A program made the position numbers and the translations under genes. Below, piece by piece: positions 1-8,555 of a DNA stretch of 17,024 nt (position 1 is the stretch's first letter; each line of letters starts with the position of its first letter). The notes under the pieces are model-generated. The model was not told the DNA's origin. It made no database searches and worked only from the letters and a program-made list of their open reading frames with translations. The stretch spans positions 1-17,024 of the forward strand of contig JAIOTL010000167.1 in the NCBI GenBank assembly GCA_021106775.1, written 5' to 3'. The stretch comes from Planctomycetota bacterium (GTDB taxonomy: Bacteria; Planctomycetota; UBA8742; SKZP01; JAIOTL01).

Positions 1-330
1 AAGATTATCGGCTTGATTTTGAGTATTATCAGCATTTTGGCGTGCATTTTTTTTGTGATAACAATTATAATAAATAGTATGTACTATTATTCTAACATAA
101 GCATACCAGGAGCTACATGGATATCTTATTATTACTATTATGTTTATAACATTGACCATTTAATTATATTACTCGTCCTTGCTATATCAATTTATTGTGT
201 GATTGTGCTTTTTAAAAATAAATTCAGCAAAGTTCACAACACGCCAGTTTTCGCTGAGCCAGTGATGCACGATGACGATAATCCTCAAGAGCAGCACACA
301 GAACCTCAAGCTGAAGATAAAACAATATAG
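1..330 (+). CDS. Small membrane protein of unknown function, 5' end cut by the window
   Basis: The frame is open from base 1 and ends at TAG 328-330, so the true start probably lies upstream; a TTG at 13 is the first in-window start codon but has no visible ribosome site. The protein has two strongly hydrophobic stretches, one at the very N-terminus and one about 55-70 residues in. Between them is a tyrosine-rich stretch (SYYYYYVY), and an acidic, Gln/Glu-rich hydrophilic tail follows. That suits a small inner-membrane protein with a cytoplasmic tail. I do not recognise a family. The next gene has a similar plan (tyrosines before its last membrane helix, then a short charged tail), so the two may be related or work together. 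Confidence 0.6.
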   Translation, partial: KIIGLILSIISILACIFFVITIIINSMYYYSNISIPGATWISYYYYYVYNIDHLIILLVLAISIYCVIVLFKNKFSKVHNTPVFAEPVMHDDDNPQEQHTEPQAEDKTI

Positions 331-343
331 CAATATTGTTTTT
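319..343 (+). terminator. AT-rich hairpin overlapping a stop codon, possible terminator
   Basis: A perfect 10-bp stem (319-328 with 333-342, core AACAATAT/ATATTGTT) closes on a 4-base loop AGCA and ends in a short T run. It overlaps the stop codon of the first gene. The stem is almost all A-T, so it is weak as a terminator; it may only reduce read-through into the next gene 60 bp on. Confidence 0.4.
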
Positions 344-389
344 AACCTGTAAAATTTGTTACTGAATTATAATTCACTGGAGATTTACA

Positions 390-965
390 ATGAAACTAGA
401 ATTATTGAGAGTAATCAGAATTGGAATTATACTTCTATACACATATGTTTTATGGGTAATTATAGAACTTACAGCAAATTTTATTAATTTTTTCAGTGAA
501 TATCAAGTGAACATATTGGTTCTAAAAACATCAGACTATAGAAATATTTATTTTAACATAAGTTTTATAATTTCCTTAATAATTTTTATAATTGCTTTAA
601 TCAAAATAAAAAAATTAAACTATTCAATACTGTTTTTAATCCCATTAATGAATATGATTTTGTTCATTGTCTATTATCTTGTTTTAATACATACAATTGG
701 CACTGCTTGTGGTTTTGCAGAATCTATGCGTATTAGTTCAGATTATTATTACTCAATAAAATGGAGATGGTTTATTACCGGAATCATATATGATAAAAAT
801 GTTCAAAGTGGAGTTGATTTAGATTTGTTTATTAAATTTATCTTACTAATATTAACATACTTTAGTTCATTATTAGTTATCAAAATGATTACTGTATATA
901 TTGGAAAACATACAAGTAAGAAATTTGCAATTCCTCAATATGAAGAGCAAGCAGATTCGGAATGA
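390..965 (+). CDS. Membrane protein of unknown function, 191 aa
   Basis: ATG 390 is preceded by GGAGA at a good distance, which supports this start. The protein is very hydrophobic, with about four membrane helices (roughly residues 8-31, 56-76, 80-102 and 145-172), and ends in a short charged tail rich in Glu, Gln and Asp. No enzyme motif or known family is visible. It lies 59 bp after a smaller membrane gene on the same strand with a similar tail, so the two may be co-transcribed despite the weak hairpin between them. The coding sequence is very AT-rich, more so than the genes further right. This pair of lineage-specific membrane genes followed by a repeat cluster looks like a variable spot in the genome; that is inference. 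Confidence 0.7.
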   Translation: MKLELLRVIRIGIILLYTYVLWVIIELTANFINFFSEYQVNILVLKTSDYRNIYFNISFIISLIIFIIALIKIKKLNYSILFLIPLMNMILFIVYYLVLIHTIGTACGFAESMRISSDYYYSIKWRWFITGIIYDKNVQSGVDLDLFIKFILLILTYFSSLLVIKMITVYIGKHTSKKFAIPQYEEQADSE

Positions 966-1142
966 AAGATGTACATATCATCAAAGACAGGCAATGTGGC
1001 GTGTAGATAGGGACATGCTGGTACACAAGCAGTTGTATGATTGCAGTTCGTCCATATTTTAACGCAGAATCAATCGCATCGCAGATGAATGTGAATGTAT
1101 AGCGGATTACTCTGGCTGACGCTTGCGAAACGCTACATATCG
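966..1142. other. Intergenic stretch with no recognisable gene
   Basis: Both strands are broken by stops. Only a 14-codon open frame starting at 962 is present, overlapping the end of the membrane gene. No promoter, RNA or repeat is convincing here; the repeat cluster begins just to the right. Confidence 0.5.
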
Positions 1143-1173
1143 CTAAATTGAAGCCTTACTCATCGATAAGACT

Positions 1174-1200
1174 GGATTCCCAATCAAGTTGGGAATGACA
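1174..1200 (-). repeat. Palindromic repeat, TGTCATTCCC type
   Basis: ATTCCCAA (1176-1183) pairs perfectly with TTGGGAAT (1189-1196) around a 5-base loop. Read on the minus strand it begins TGTCATTCCC and ends GGAATCC, the same edges as the element at 1273-1298. Confidence 0.75.
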
Positions 1201-1218
1201 GGATTGGGTGTCATCAAT

Positions 1219-1237
1219 GACAGGCAAGATGCCTGTC
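1219..1237. repeat. Palindromic repeat, GACAGGCA hairpin
   Basis: GACAGGCA (1219-1226) pairs perfectly with TGCCTGTC (1230-1237) around a 3-base loop. It sits between two other palindromes in the same cluster. Confidence 0.7.
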
Positions 1238-1243
1238 CTACCG

Positions 1244-1267
1244 GTGGTTGAGCGGAGTCGAAACCAC
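1244..1267. repeat. Palindromic repeat around a GAGCGGAGTCGAA core
   Basis: GTGGTT (1244-1249) pairs with AACCAC (1262-1267). The inside, TGAGCGGAGTCGAA, is the complement-sense relative of the TTCGACTTCGCTCA core found three times in the tandem repeat at 1553-1675. Confidence 0.6.
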
Positions 1268-1272
1268 TAGTT

Positions 1273-1298
1273 GTCATTCCCGTGAAAACGGGAATCCA
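1273..1298 (+). repeat. Palindromic repeat, TGTCATTCCC type with GAAA loop
   Basis: ATTCCCGT (1276-1283) pairs perfectly with ACGGGAAT (1288-1295) around a GAAA tetraloop. It shares both edges (TGTCATTCCC and GGAATCC) with the element at 1174-1200, in the opposite orientation. Confidence 0.75.
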
Positions 1299-1315
1299 GA
1301 ATAATCCATCCCCGA

Positions 1316-1358
1316 TGTCATTCTGAGCGAAGCGTAAGAATCTCAGGGGTTCCATCGA
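1316..1358 (+). repeat. TGTCATTCTGAGCGAAGCG-type repeat, left arm of an inverted pair
   Basis: It begins TGTCATTCTGAGCGAAGCG, a short interspersed repeat seen in many bacterial genomes, and has an inner 5-bp stem ATTCT/AGAAT. Its end (AATCTCAGGGG followed by a TCCATCGA tail, 1339-1358) recurs in reverse at 1470-1489 with one mismatch in 20. Confidence 0.7.
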
Positions 1359-1469
1359 ATGGTTCAGCCGATTGATGATGTCAAAAATCGAAAATACTCA
1401 TCTGTCATCGAAAGCGAAAAAAGAGCAGCAATTTGTGATGAATGCAAACAATGAGTGTGTTTGAAATGC

Positions 1470-1526
1470 TCGATGGATCCCCTGAGATTGCCACGTCAGT
1501 CGCTTTGCTCCCTCCTCGCAATGACA
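1470..1526 (-). repeat. TGTCATTGCGAGG-type repeat, right arm of an inverted pair
   Basis: On the minus strand it begins TGTCATTGCGAGGAGGGAGC and ends in GGCAATCTCAGGGG plus a TCCATCGA tail. ATTGC (1487-1491) and GCAAT (1518-1522) form the terminal stem. This is a sister type of the element at 1316-1358, facing it across about 111 bp of unique sequence. Confidence 0.7.
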
Positions 1527-1552
1527 ATATTTATTCGTGATTCTGCATGTTA

Positions 1553-1675
1553 CCTTCGACTTCGCTCAGGCAACGGTCAATTTATTGTCTTCAACATTGG
1601 TGCCTTCGACTTCGCTCAGGCAACGGTCAATTTATTGTCTTCAACATTGGTGCCTTCGACTTCGCTCAAGCAACT
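1553..1675 (+). repeat. 50-bp direct tandem repeat, two full copies and a partial third
   Basis: Copies start at 1553 and 1603 and are identical over 50 bp. A third begins at 1653, keeps its first 22 bases with one change, then decays. Each copy opens with CCTTCGACTTCGCTCAGG, itself an interspersed-repeat core, followed by a more AT-rich spacer. The two identical copies point to a recent duplication. Confidence 0.85.
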
Positions 1676-1732
1676 GTTGAATCTCAATATCAATAACAGA
1701 CATTTTAAATAATCCAGAATGCTGTAGCAATG

Positions 1733-3172
<1,440 letters not shown>

Positions 3173-3191
3173 TCATTGCAGAATTCGCTGG

Positions 3192-3219
3192 ATTATATGA
3201 ATAAAATTACATCCTGCAA
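3192..3219 (-). promoter_or_regulatory. Predicted sigma-70-type promoter of atpD
   Basis: On the minus strand, -35 TTGCAG (3219-3214), a 16-bp spacer and a perfect -10 TATAAT (3197-3192). The predicted start near 3185 gives a leader of about 34 bases that contains the GGAG ribosome site. Confidence 0.65.
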
Positions 3220-3284
3220 CTGTATTTACTTTATCCGAATGTTCAAATTCTTGAATATATGCAAATTATTGACAATGCATTAAA

Positions 3285-3307
3285 TAAAAACCACTTCTGT
3301 CAATGGT
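3285..3307 (-). terminator. Weak terminator after the roadblock/DUF4388-like gene
   Basis: On the minus strand ACCATT and AGTGGT pair over 6 bp (one G-U pair) around a 6-base loop, then run into TTTTTATTT. It lies about 35 bp after the stop at 3341 and ahead of the atpD promoter, a sensible place, but the stem is short. Confidence 0.4.
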
Positions 3308-3340
3308 GTAATTATTTGGTAAATTTGGTTAATAACATTG

Positions 3341-5143
3341 TTAAATTATTATGTGTTCTATATCAAGAAGAGTTTCCTCAATTTTGTTGGTTACGCTTTC
3401 ATAATTACCGTCGTTTTTGTTGATAACCATGATGAATGAACCTCGAACTTTAGTCAATCTAAACAAACTCGTATAATTTTCGGATTCAAGCGAAATATTG
3501 CGAATATTATTGCAATTATCAACCCAGCTAATTGAATCATCGCCGTAAAGTTCTTTTATCAATGTTGTTGACGATTGAATATAATCGCTTGAGACCAGCC
3601 CGATATTAACTTCGTCGATATTGCTTTCAAAGTTGCTGATCCAAATCGCACCAGTTGGACCAATAATCGAAGAACCAATAACTGAATCCTCATTATCAAA
3701 TTTCAACAGAATACTATCCAGGCAAACCTTGGATGATTGTTTCAGAACATCAGCAATCTGTAGTTTTGAACAATAATATTCGGGGTTGTTAATGCTTATT
3801 TTCCTTGTAGGTTTACTTGAAATATCATCTTGTGAATCGCTTTGGTCATCGTCACTGTCAGCGGATTTTACATTTGAAACGTTCATTTGATTTAAAGCAT
3901 CTTTGAAGTCGGTGAATAATTCGCTGATTTTAACTTTTGTGTCCTCATCGAGTTTATCTGTCGATGGTTTCAACTCTAAGTTATCCAAAATGATTTCTCT
4001 GCTTCCGTTGGCAAATTTGCTGATTTTCGGAGCTTTTGAGACTTTATCTCTTTTGTCGGAAATCTTGTGATGTCCGTATTTCTTTTGTTCTTCAACTGCA
4101 TTTTTCAAGGTTATTGCAGAATCGATTTCTTTATCAGGTTGTTCAGTTGGCAATTTGTCTGGTTGGCTTGCTGGGGGCGTTATTGACTCATTCAACCCAT
4201 TTTTAACATCGAACTGAGCAAATGCAGGAACATTTCCGTATGTTGAATTTGCAGGTGCGACATTAACGGGTTCAGCATACTTGATTTCATCGACCTCATC
4301 ATCAATGAATTCCTTGGGAAGCCTGATTTTATCAAGAATCGACTGTTGCGAAGCGAATTTATCAAGCTCGATTTTTCTGCTTTCCGAAGATTCATATAGT
4401 TTTGATTTATACTCGATAATTTCTTCGACTTCATCCTGCATTGCATCTGTGATATTTACTGAATTTGGAGATATAAACCACTCTGAAATACAGATAACGC
4501 CTGTCTTTAGAGATGTAATAATCTCAATAGCATCGATTCCTTTTTCTTTGCTTGTTTCCACAAAAAACGGAATACCCTTGAGGATATATATTCTCCCAAG
4601 ATATGCAGGCATTTTCATTCCGGTATCAGGGTCAGCAAGGATTTTACCATCTCTGGAGACAGGCATATCGGTATTATTGTCTTGTTTAATAAAGAGCATA
4701 CTTGTTTTTTTGCGGGTTCTAAGCATTTTTATGGCTCTTGCAACCGGCATCCGTGTTAGTGGTGCAGTGAACCAATTTGTGGAAAAGCAGACCTGATTTA
4801 ATTCTTCAGCAAGATTGTCCCAATCTGGAATACCTTCGATTAGTCGCATTATCCCGAAAAAACGTGCTCTTTGCTTAACTTCCTCGTCGATTTTAGAACG
4901 GGAGATGACAATGGTTTCGACGCGATGACCGAATGCGCCCCAGAGCCAGCCGATTTCTGTGAGATCAATCAGTTTTTTGGTAAGAAACAAAAATATTGGG
5001 TTGTTATGCTTTTCAGCCAAGGCATACAACTCTTCGATGTCAGAGACTATGTGATAGTTAATATCATCAAAAGGCTTGATGGATTCTATCAAACCTTCCC
5101 AACCTCTAAGGTCTTCGGTGTATATGATTAAAGGTTTCAGCAT
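3341..5143 (-). CDS. Signalling adaptor: receiver-like + DUF4388-like + linker + roadblock/LC7
   Basis: A 600-residue soluble protein with no signal peptide. Residues 1-120 alternate strands and helices like a response-regulator receiver, but I see no acidic phosphorylation site. Residues about 127-230 resemble DUF4388 (PATAN-like): an ARAIKMLRTRKKTSMLFI opening, then GRIYILKGIPFFVET. Residues about 250-460 are hydrophilic, probably disordered, with an Asp/Ser run near 428-440. Residues about 463-600 fit the roadblock/LC7 fold (VIGSSIIGPTGAIW strand pair, long helix, VRGSFIMVIN strand, last helix). Roadblock proteins usually bind small Ras-like GTPases such as MglA, and DUF4388 proteins often occur with them; no GTPase gene is present here. 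ATG 5143 follows a GGATAGGAC ribosome site and a strong promoter. It is divergent from the lipoprotein gene at 5546. Domain calls are by eye; the roadblock call is the firmer, the receiver call the weaker. Confidence 0.75.
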   Translation of the reverse strand: MLKPLIIYTEDLRGWEGLIESIKPFDDINYHIVSDIEELYALAEKHNNPIFLFLTKKLIDLTEIGWLWGAFGHRVETIVISRSKIDEEVKQRARFFGIMRLIEGIPDWDNLAEELNQVCFSTNWFTAPLTRMPVARAIKMLRTRKKTSMLFIKQDNNTDMPVSRDGKILADPDTGMKMPAYLGRIYILKGIPFFVETSKEKGIDAIEIITSLKTGVICISEWFISPNSVNITDAMQDEVEEIIEYKSKLYESSESRKIELDKFASQQSILDKIRLPKEFIDDEVDEIKYAEPVNVAPANSTYGNVPAFAQFDVKNGLNESITPPASQPDKLPTEQPDKEIDSAITLKNAVEEQKKYGHHKISDKRDKVSKAPKISKFANGSREIILDNLELKPSTDKLDEDTKVKISELFTDFKDALNQMNVSNVKSADSDDDQSDSQDDISSKPTRKISINNPEYYCSKLQIADVLKQSSKVCLDSILLKFDNEDSVIGSSIIGPTGAIWISNFESNIDEVNIGLVSSDYIQSSTTLIKELYGDDSISWVDNCNNIRNISLESENYTSLFRLTKVRGSFIMVINKNDGNYESVTNKIEETLLDIEHIII

Positions 5144-5161
5144 GTCCTATCCTTAACCTTC

Positions 5162-5190
5162 ATTATAAACGACAGTATGCAAAACGACAA
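5162..5190 (-). promoter_or_regulatory. Predicted promoter of the roadblock/DUF4388-like gene
   Basis: On the minus strand, -35 TTGTCG (5190-5185), a 17-bp spacer and a perfect -10 TATAAT (5167-5162). The expected start near 5155 leaves only about 12 bases of leader, just enough for the ribosome site. Confidence 0.65.
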
Positions 5191-5430
5191 AATATTTTTA
5201 ATGTAAGGTTTATAATTAAGAATATAAGCAAATCCAATTACAATTATACCAATATAGCCATATATCACAAATACTTTTTATGTAAACAAAGTAATATCTG
5301 CAATAATTTTGCATTATTGTCTAAAAACGAATTATTTCAAAATTATATCACTATATCGACATATTTACAGCAATAACTTAGATTAGAAGAATTATTTACA
5401 TTCTCATGTTTGTTCCTACAAATATTATAC

Positions 5431-5459
5431 TTGTTTATTTGTTCTGTTCTCAGTATAAT
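5431..5459 (+). promoter_or_regulatory. Predicted promoter of the ASH/FG-GAP lipoprotein gene
   Basis: -35 TTGTTT (5431-5436), a 17-bp spacer and a perfect -10 TATAAT (5454-5459). The start would fall near 5466, giving a leader of about 80 bases before ATG 5546. Confidence 0.65.
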
Positions 5460-5545
5460 ATTTTAGTATATTGTCTGTTGAATTCAGATAAGAAGATGCT
5501 GCGATGAGCTGAAACTCTATTGTATTAGCAGATTTGGAGTTTTAA

Positions 5546-8437
5546 ATGAGGAATATTATTTTATCGCTGATTTGTTTAAGTTGTTTCATATCAATATCTT
5601 GCGGGGTTAAGATAAATATTTCGGAAATGGTTGTTTGGCAGGGAACAGAGCGTATTTCGAATGAATCAGGAAGCTTTAACTATGGTATAAAATTGCCTTG
5701 TGAAATACCTGCATATACAACATTTACAATTGAGAATCTGCGTGCGGTTGATTTGCTTATTGACAAAATTTCTGTGATTTCAGGCGATGTTGATGATTTT
5801 ATCGTCGATACTTCCAAGATTTTATCGCCATTGCCCGTCGGTGCGCTTACAAACTTCGACATTTCATTTGAACCATCGTCTCTAGGATTAAAATCTGCAG
5901 TTGTCGAAATAATCAACACTGACAAAGACAATAACCCCTTTACTTTTACGGTAACAGCCACTGCCATTGCCCCAAAAATCAACGTTAAGCAGGGCTCAAA
6001 TGACATCCCGAATGTTACCGGATGTTACGATTTCGGCATTGGAAACATTGGTGAAATGACAGATGCTGTAACATTCACGATTGAAAACAAAGGTGTTGGA
6101 ACACTTGAAATCTCAGACCTCCAACTTGCCGGCATAAACTGTGCTGAATTCACTCTCGATGACTCAATGCTTGAAAATCAAATCGAAGAAGGTGAATCCA
6201 CAAGTTTTGAACTACAATTTGCACCAATTTCACCAAAAGATAAGTTCGCTATTGTCTCAATACTTAGCAATGATGAAGGTGAGAATCCGTACATATTCTC
6301 AATCATCGGCTTTGCTGGCACACCTGAAATCAACGTAAAACAAGGCATTACGAACATTCCAAATATAACAGGTTCATACGATTTCGGCGAAGTCAGGGTG
6401 AATTCTTCTTCTGAACCTGTAACCTTCACAATTGTCAACGAAGGCACGGGAAAGCTTTTCATAACAAATATTGAGAAAATCGGTGCTGATGCGGATAATT
6501 TCACGCTTGATGATTCTTCAACTGCATCAAGTTTAGACCCGGCAAGCGAAACAATTTTTATTATCACTTTTAACCCGATTGTGCAGGGACCGAAATCTTT
6601 AGAAATTCGAATTCATAACAACGATATTGACGAAAACCCTTACATATTCACGGTTACCGGCGAAGCATTAAATCCAGAAATCAATATAAAAGATCCAGCT
6701 GCAAATAGTATTGTCAGCGAAACTGGATATTATTATTTCGGGAAAACCGACGTGAATACTGTAGTTTCCGGAACTTTCCTTGTCGAAAACGTTGGGTACG
6801 GTTTGCTGGAACTCACAGGTTCGCCGATTATTGAAATTTCTGGCTGGGGTGCTAGCGCATTCACTGTAACACAACAACCACAAGCCTTTATTAATCATGG
6901 CACAAGCACGACTTTCAAAATTGAATTTTGCCCGTCTGAAGAGCGGAATTATTCTGCAACTGTTTCAATTGCGAACAATGATGATGACGAAGACCCATAC
7001 ACCTTTGAAATTCACGGACGAGTCAAGGTTGTTGGTTTCGATTTTAACGGCGACGGTATCGAAGACATAATCGTCGGAACATATGGAAATATTCACTCAG
7101 GATTAAGAACTGGTAAAGCGTACATTTACTTGGGCAGCAAAAATCTTACTCCATTAATGTTATCAAATTCAGTAATTGGATTTTACGGCAGAACAAATGA
7201 TCGAAATAATCCGTATTATTTTGGCTGTTCCGCATCATCTGCAGGTGATTTTAATAACGATGGGTATGATGATATAATCATCGGAGCTGCCGGTGAAGAT
7301 TTTGGAGGTACAAGAGCTGGATGTGCATTTATTTTTTTTGGAAGTCAAAATCCATCTCGTTCAAACTACGCTCTGAATGCAGATGTAATAATTATTGGTG
7401 AAAATGAGAATGATCGTTTTGGATGGGGAACTACTTCTGCTGGTGATTTAAATAATGACGGTATTGAAGATATTATTATTGGTGCTCCAGGTTTTTATGA
7501 AGGTGGATATAGTACAGGAAAAGCTTATATTTATTATGGTAGCAGTTCACCAACATCGATTATTTATGCAACAAATGCGGATGTTATGATAACAGGTGTT
7601 GATGTTGGTGGTAAATTTGGTGGGTGTGTCTCAAGTGCAGGTGATTATAACAATGATAACATCGATGATATAATTATTGGTGCTCCTTATGCAAACGGTC
7701 AGACAAATAGAACCGGTGTTGTGTACATATTTTATGGCAAATCGAATATAGCAGCAAACTTATCAGCTTCAAGTGCGGACGTTAAATTCAATGGACGACA
7801 AACAAATGAAGAATTTGGTTACAGTGTTTCTTCAGCAGGTGATTTCAACAATGATGGCATCGATGATATTATTATAGGAGCTTGGCATGATTATGAAAAT
7901 GCAACATGGGCAGGTGCTGCTTTTGTGTATTATGGTTCATCATCACCAATTTCGATTGAATACCCCAGAAATGCTGATATTCGAATTCTAGGAGAAAATG
8001 CATACGATGGATTTGCTATATCTGTCTCAAATGCTGGAGATTTCAACAATGATGGATTAGATGACATACTCATATCAACACATTGTGATGATTCAGGTGG
8101 TAATGATGTTGGTGCAGCTTTTGTCTTTTATGGAAAATCAAATCATTATTCCATGTATTCAAAAGGAGATGCAGACTTCATTGTATTAGGAGAAAATTAT
8201 AGAGAATGGTTTGGATTTTGTAGTTCTTCTGCTGGAGATTTGAATAGTGATGGTATTGACGACTTTATTATTGGTGCATTTAAAACTAATGATAACGGTA
8301 TCGATTCTGGCAGTGCATTTATTTTTTACGGTAAATCGAATCCAATATCTCCAGTAAATGCATCAAATGCAAATATCAAACTAATTGGTAATAATTCCAA
8401 GGAAATGTTTGGGTACTGTGTATTTGGCGGAAGATAA
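5546..8437 (+). CDS. Probable surface lipoprotein with four ASH domains and a seven-bladed FG-GAP propeller
   Basis: ATG 5546 has GGAG 7 bases upstream. The N-terminus (MRNIILSLICLSCFISISCG) is a signal sequence; Cys19 may be lipidated, although the lipobox (SIS-C) is off consensus. Four ASH/Hydin-like Ig domains follow, with repeat openings K/EINVKQG-like at residues 23, 145, 262 and 379 (period 117 for the last three), ending near 495. Then come seven FG-GAP/integrin-alpha-type repeats with calcium-loop Asp at 499, 568, 634, 700, 766, 832 and 898; from the second onward the spacing is exactly 66 residues. Each carries a DxNxDG-type loop followed by (I/D)DIIIG-like residues. The protein stops at residue 963, where an eighth loop would begin; this last half-repeat can complete the incomplete first blade, so the propeller is probably closed and the protein whole. 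There is no type IX C-terminal sorting domain. Such proteins are usually extracellular and adhesive or structural; the ligand is unknown. Confidence 0.85.
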   Translation: MRNIILSLICLSCFISISCGVKINISEMVVWQGTERISNESGSFNYGIKLPCEIPAYTTFTIENLRAVDLLIDKISVISGDVDDFIVDTSKILSPLPVGALTNFDISFEPSSLGLKSAVVEIINTDKDNNPFTFTVTATAIAPKINVKQGSNDIPNVTGCYDFGIGNIGEMTDAVTFTIENKGVGTLEISDLQLAGINCAEFTLDDSMLENQIEEGESTSFELQFAPISPKDKFAIVSILSNDEGENPYIFSIIGFAGTPEINVKQGITNIPNITGSYDFGEVRVNSSSEPVTFTIVNEGTGKLFITNIEKIGADADNFTLDDSSTASSLDPASETIFIITFNPIVQGPKSLEIRIHNNDIDENPYIFTVTGEALNPEINIKDPAANSIVSETGYYYFGKTDVNTVVSGTFLVENVGYGLLELTGSPIIEISGWGASAFTVTQQPQAFINHGTSTTFKIEFCPSEERNYSATVSIANNDDDEDPYTFEIHGRVKVVGFDFNGDGIEDIIVGTYGNIHSGLRTGKAYIYLGSKNLTPLMLSNSVIGFYGRTNDRNNPYYFGCSASSAGDFNNDGYDDIIIGAAGEDFGGTRAGCAFIFFGSQNPSRSNYALNADVIIIGENENDRFGWGTTSAGDLNNDGIEDIIIGAPGFYEGGYSTGKAYIYYGSSSPTSIIYATNADVMITGVDVGGKFGGCVSSAGDYNNDNIDDIIIGAPYANGQTNRTGVVYIFYGKSNIAANLSASSADVKFNGRQTNEEFGYSVSSAGDFNNDGIDDIIIGAWHDYENATWAGAAFVYYGSSSPISIEYPRNADIRILGENAYDGFAISVSNAGDFNNDGLDDILISTHCDDSGGNDVGAAFVFYGKSNHYSMYSKGDADFIVLGENYREWFGFCSSSAGDLNSDGIDDFIIGAFKTNDNGIDSGSAFIFYGKSNPISPVNASNANIKLIGNNSKEMFGYCVFGGR
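7241..8428 (+). repeat. Coding 198-bp repeats of the FG-GAP propeller
   Basis: The codons for Ala-Gly-Asp that open each calcium loop start at 7241, 7439, 7637, 7835, 8033 and 8231, exactly 198 bp apart. Similarity between units is visible in the DNA, for example GCAGGTGATTT and GATGATATTATTAT-like stretches. No indel has accumulated between units, pointing to recent expansion or strong selection on blade length. Confidence 0.85.
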
Positions 8438-8524
8438 GATTTTATGATTTAAAATTTAAGATGAGATTTACGTTGGTTTCGAAAGTGATGTCGATATTTG
8501 TGGATAAAATAACCGATATATGTT

Positions 8525-8530
8525 TATAAT
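8525..8530 (+). promoter_or_regulatory. Possible -10 box before the small roadblock gene
   Basis: A perfect TATAAT lies 25 bp before ATG 8556, but the sequence 17 bp upstream (GATAAA) is a poor -35. It could instead be read through from the lipoprotein gene 118 bp upstream, as no clear terminator separates them. Confidence 0.3.
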
Positions 8531-8555
8531 TGATACAAAATTGCTCAGGTGACAC

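Larger units (their letters stand above)
5144..5545. other. Divergent intergenic region, 402 bp, with outward promoters
   Basis: This very AT-rich spacer separates two genes read away from each other. It holds a promoter at each end (5162-5190 on minus, 5431-5459 on plus) and a small inverted repeat, CAATAA (5301-5306) facing TTATTG (5314-5319). I see no gene, RNA structure or riboswitch between 5191 and 5430. Confidence 0.6.

Noticed and set aside
962..1006. 14-codon open frame overlapping the end of the second membrane gene
   Set aside because: It has no ribosome site, is very short, and looks like chance.
1143..1355. 70-codon open frame on the minus strand
   Set aside because: It consists entirely of the palindromic repeats; its residues (FLRFAQNDIG, WIPVFTGMT, PNLIGNP) are the usual false translation of such repeats.
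1553..1675. Possible CRISPR array
   Set aside because: The repeat includes the spacer: whole 50-bp units are identical, so there are no unique spacers, and no cas gene is near.
1455..1712. 85-codon open frame on the plus strand
   Set aside because: It runs through an interspersed repeat and the 50-bp tandem repeat, giving a repeated peptide with no ribosome site or family likeness.
4281..4796. 171-codon frame antisense to the roadblock/DUF4388-like gene
   Set aside because: The minus-strand frame has coherent domains, a ribosome site and a promoter; the antisense frame is Ser/Ile-rich noise.
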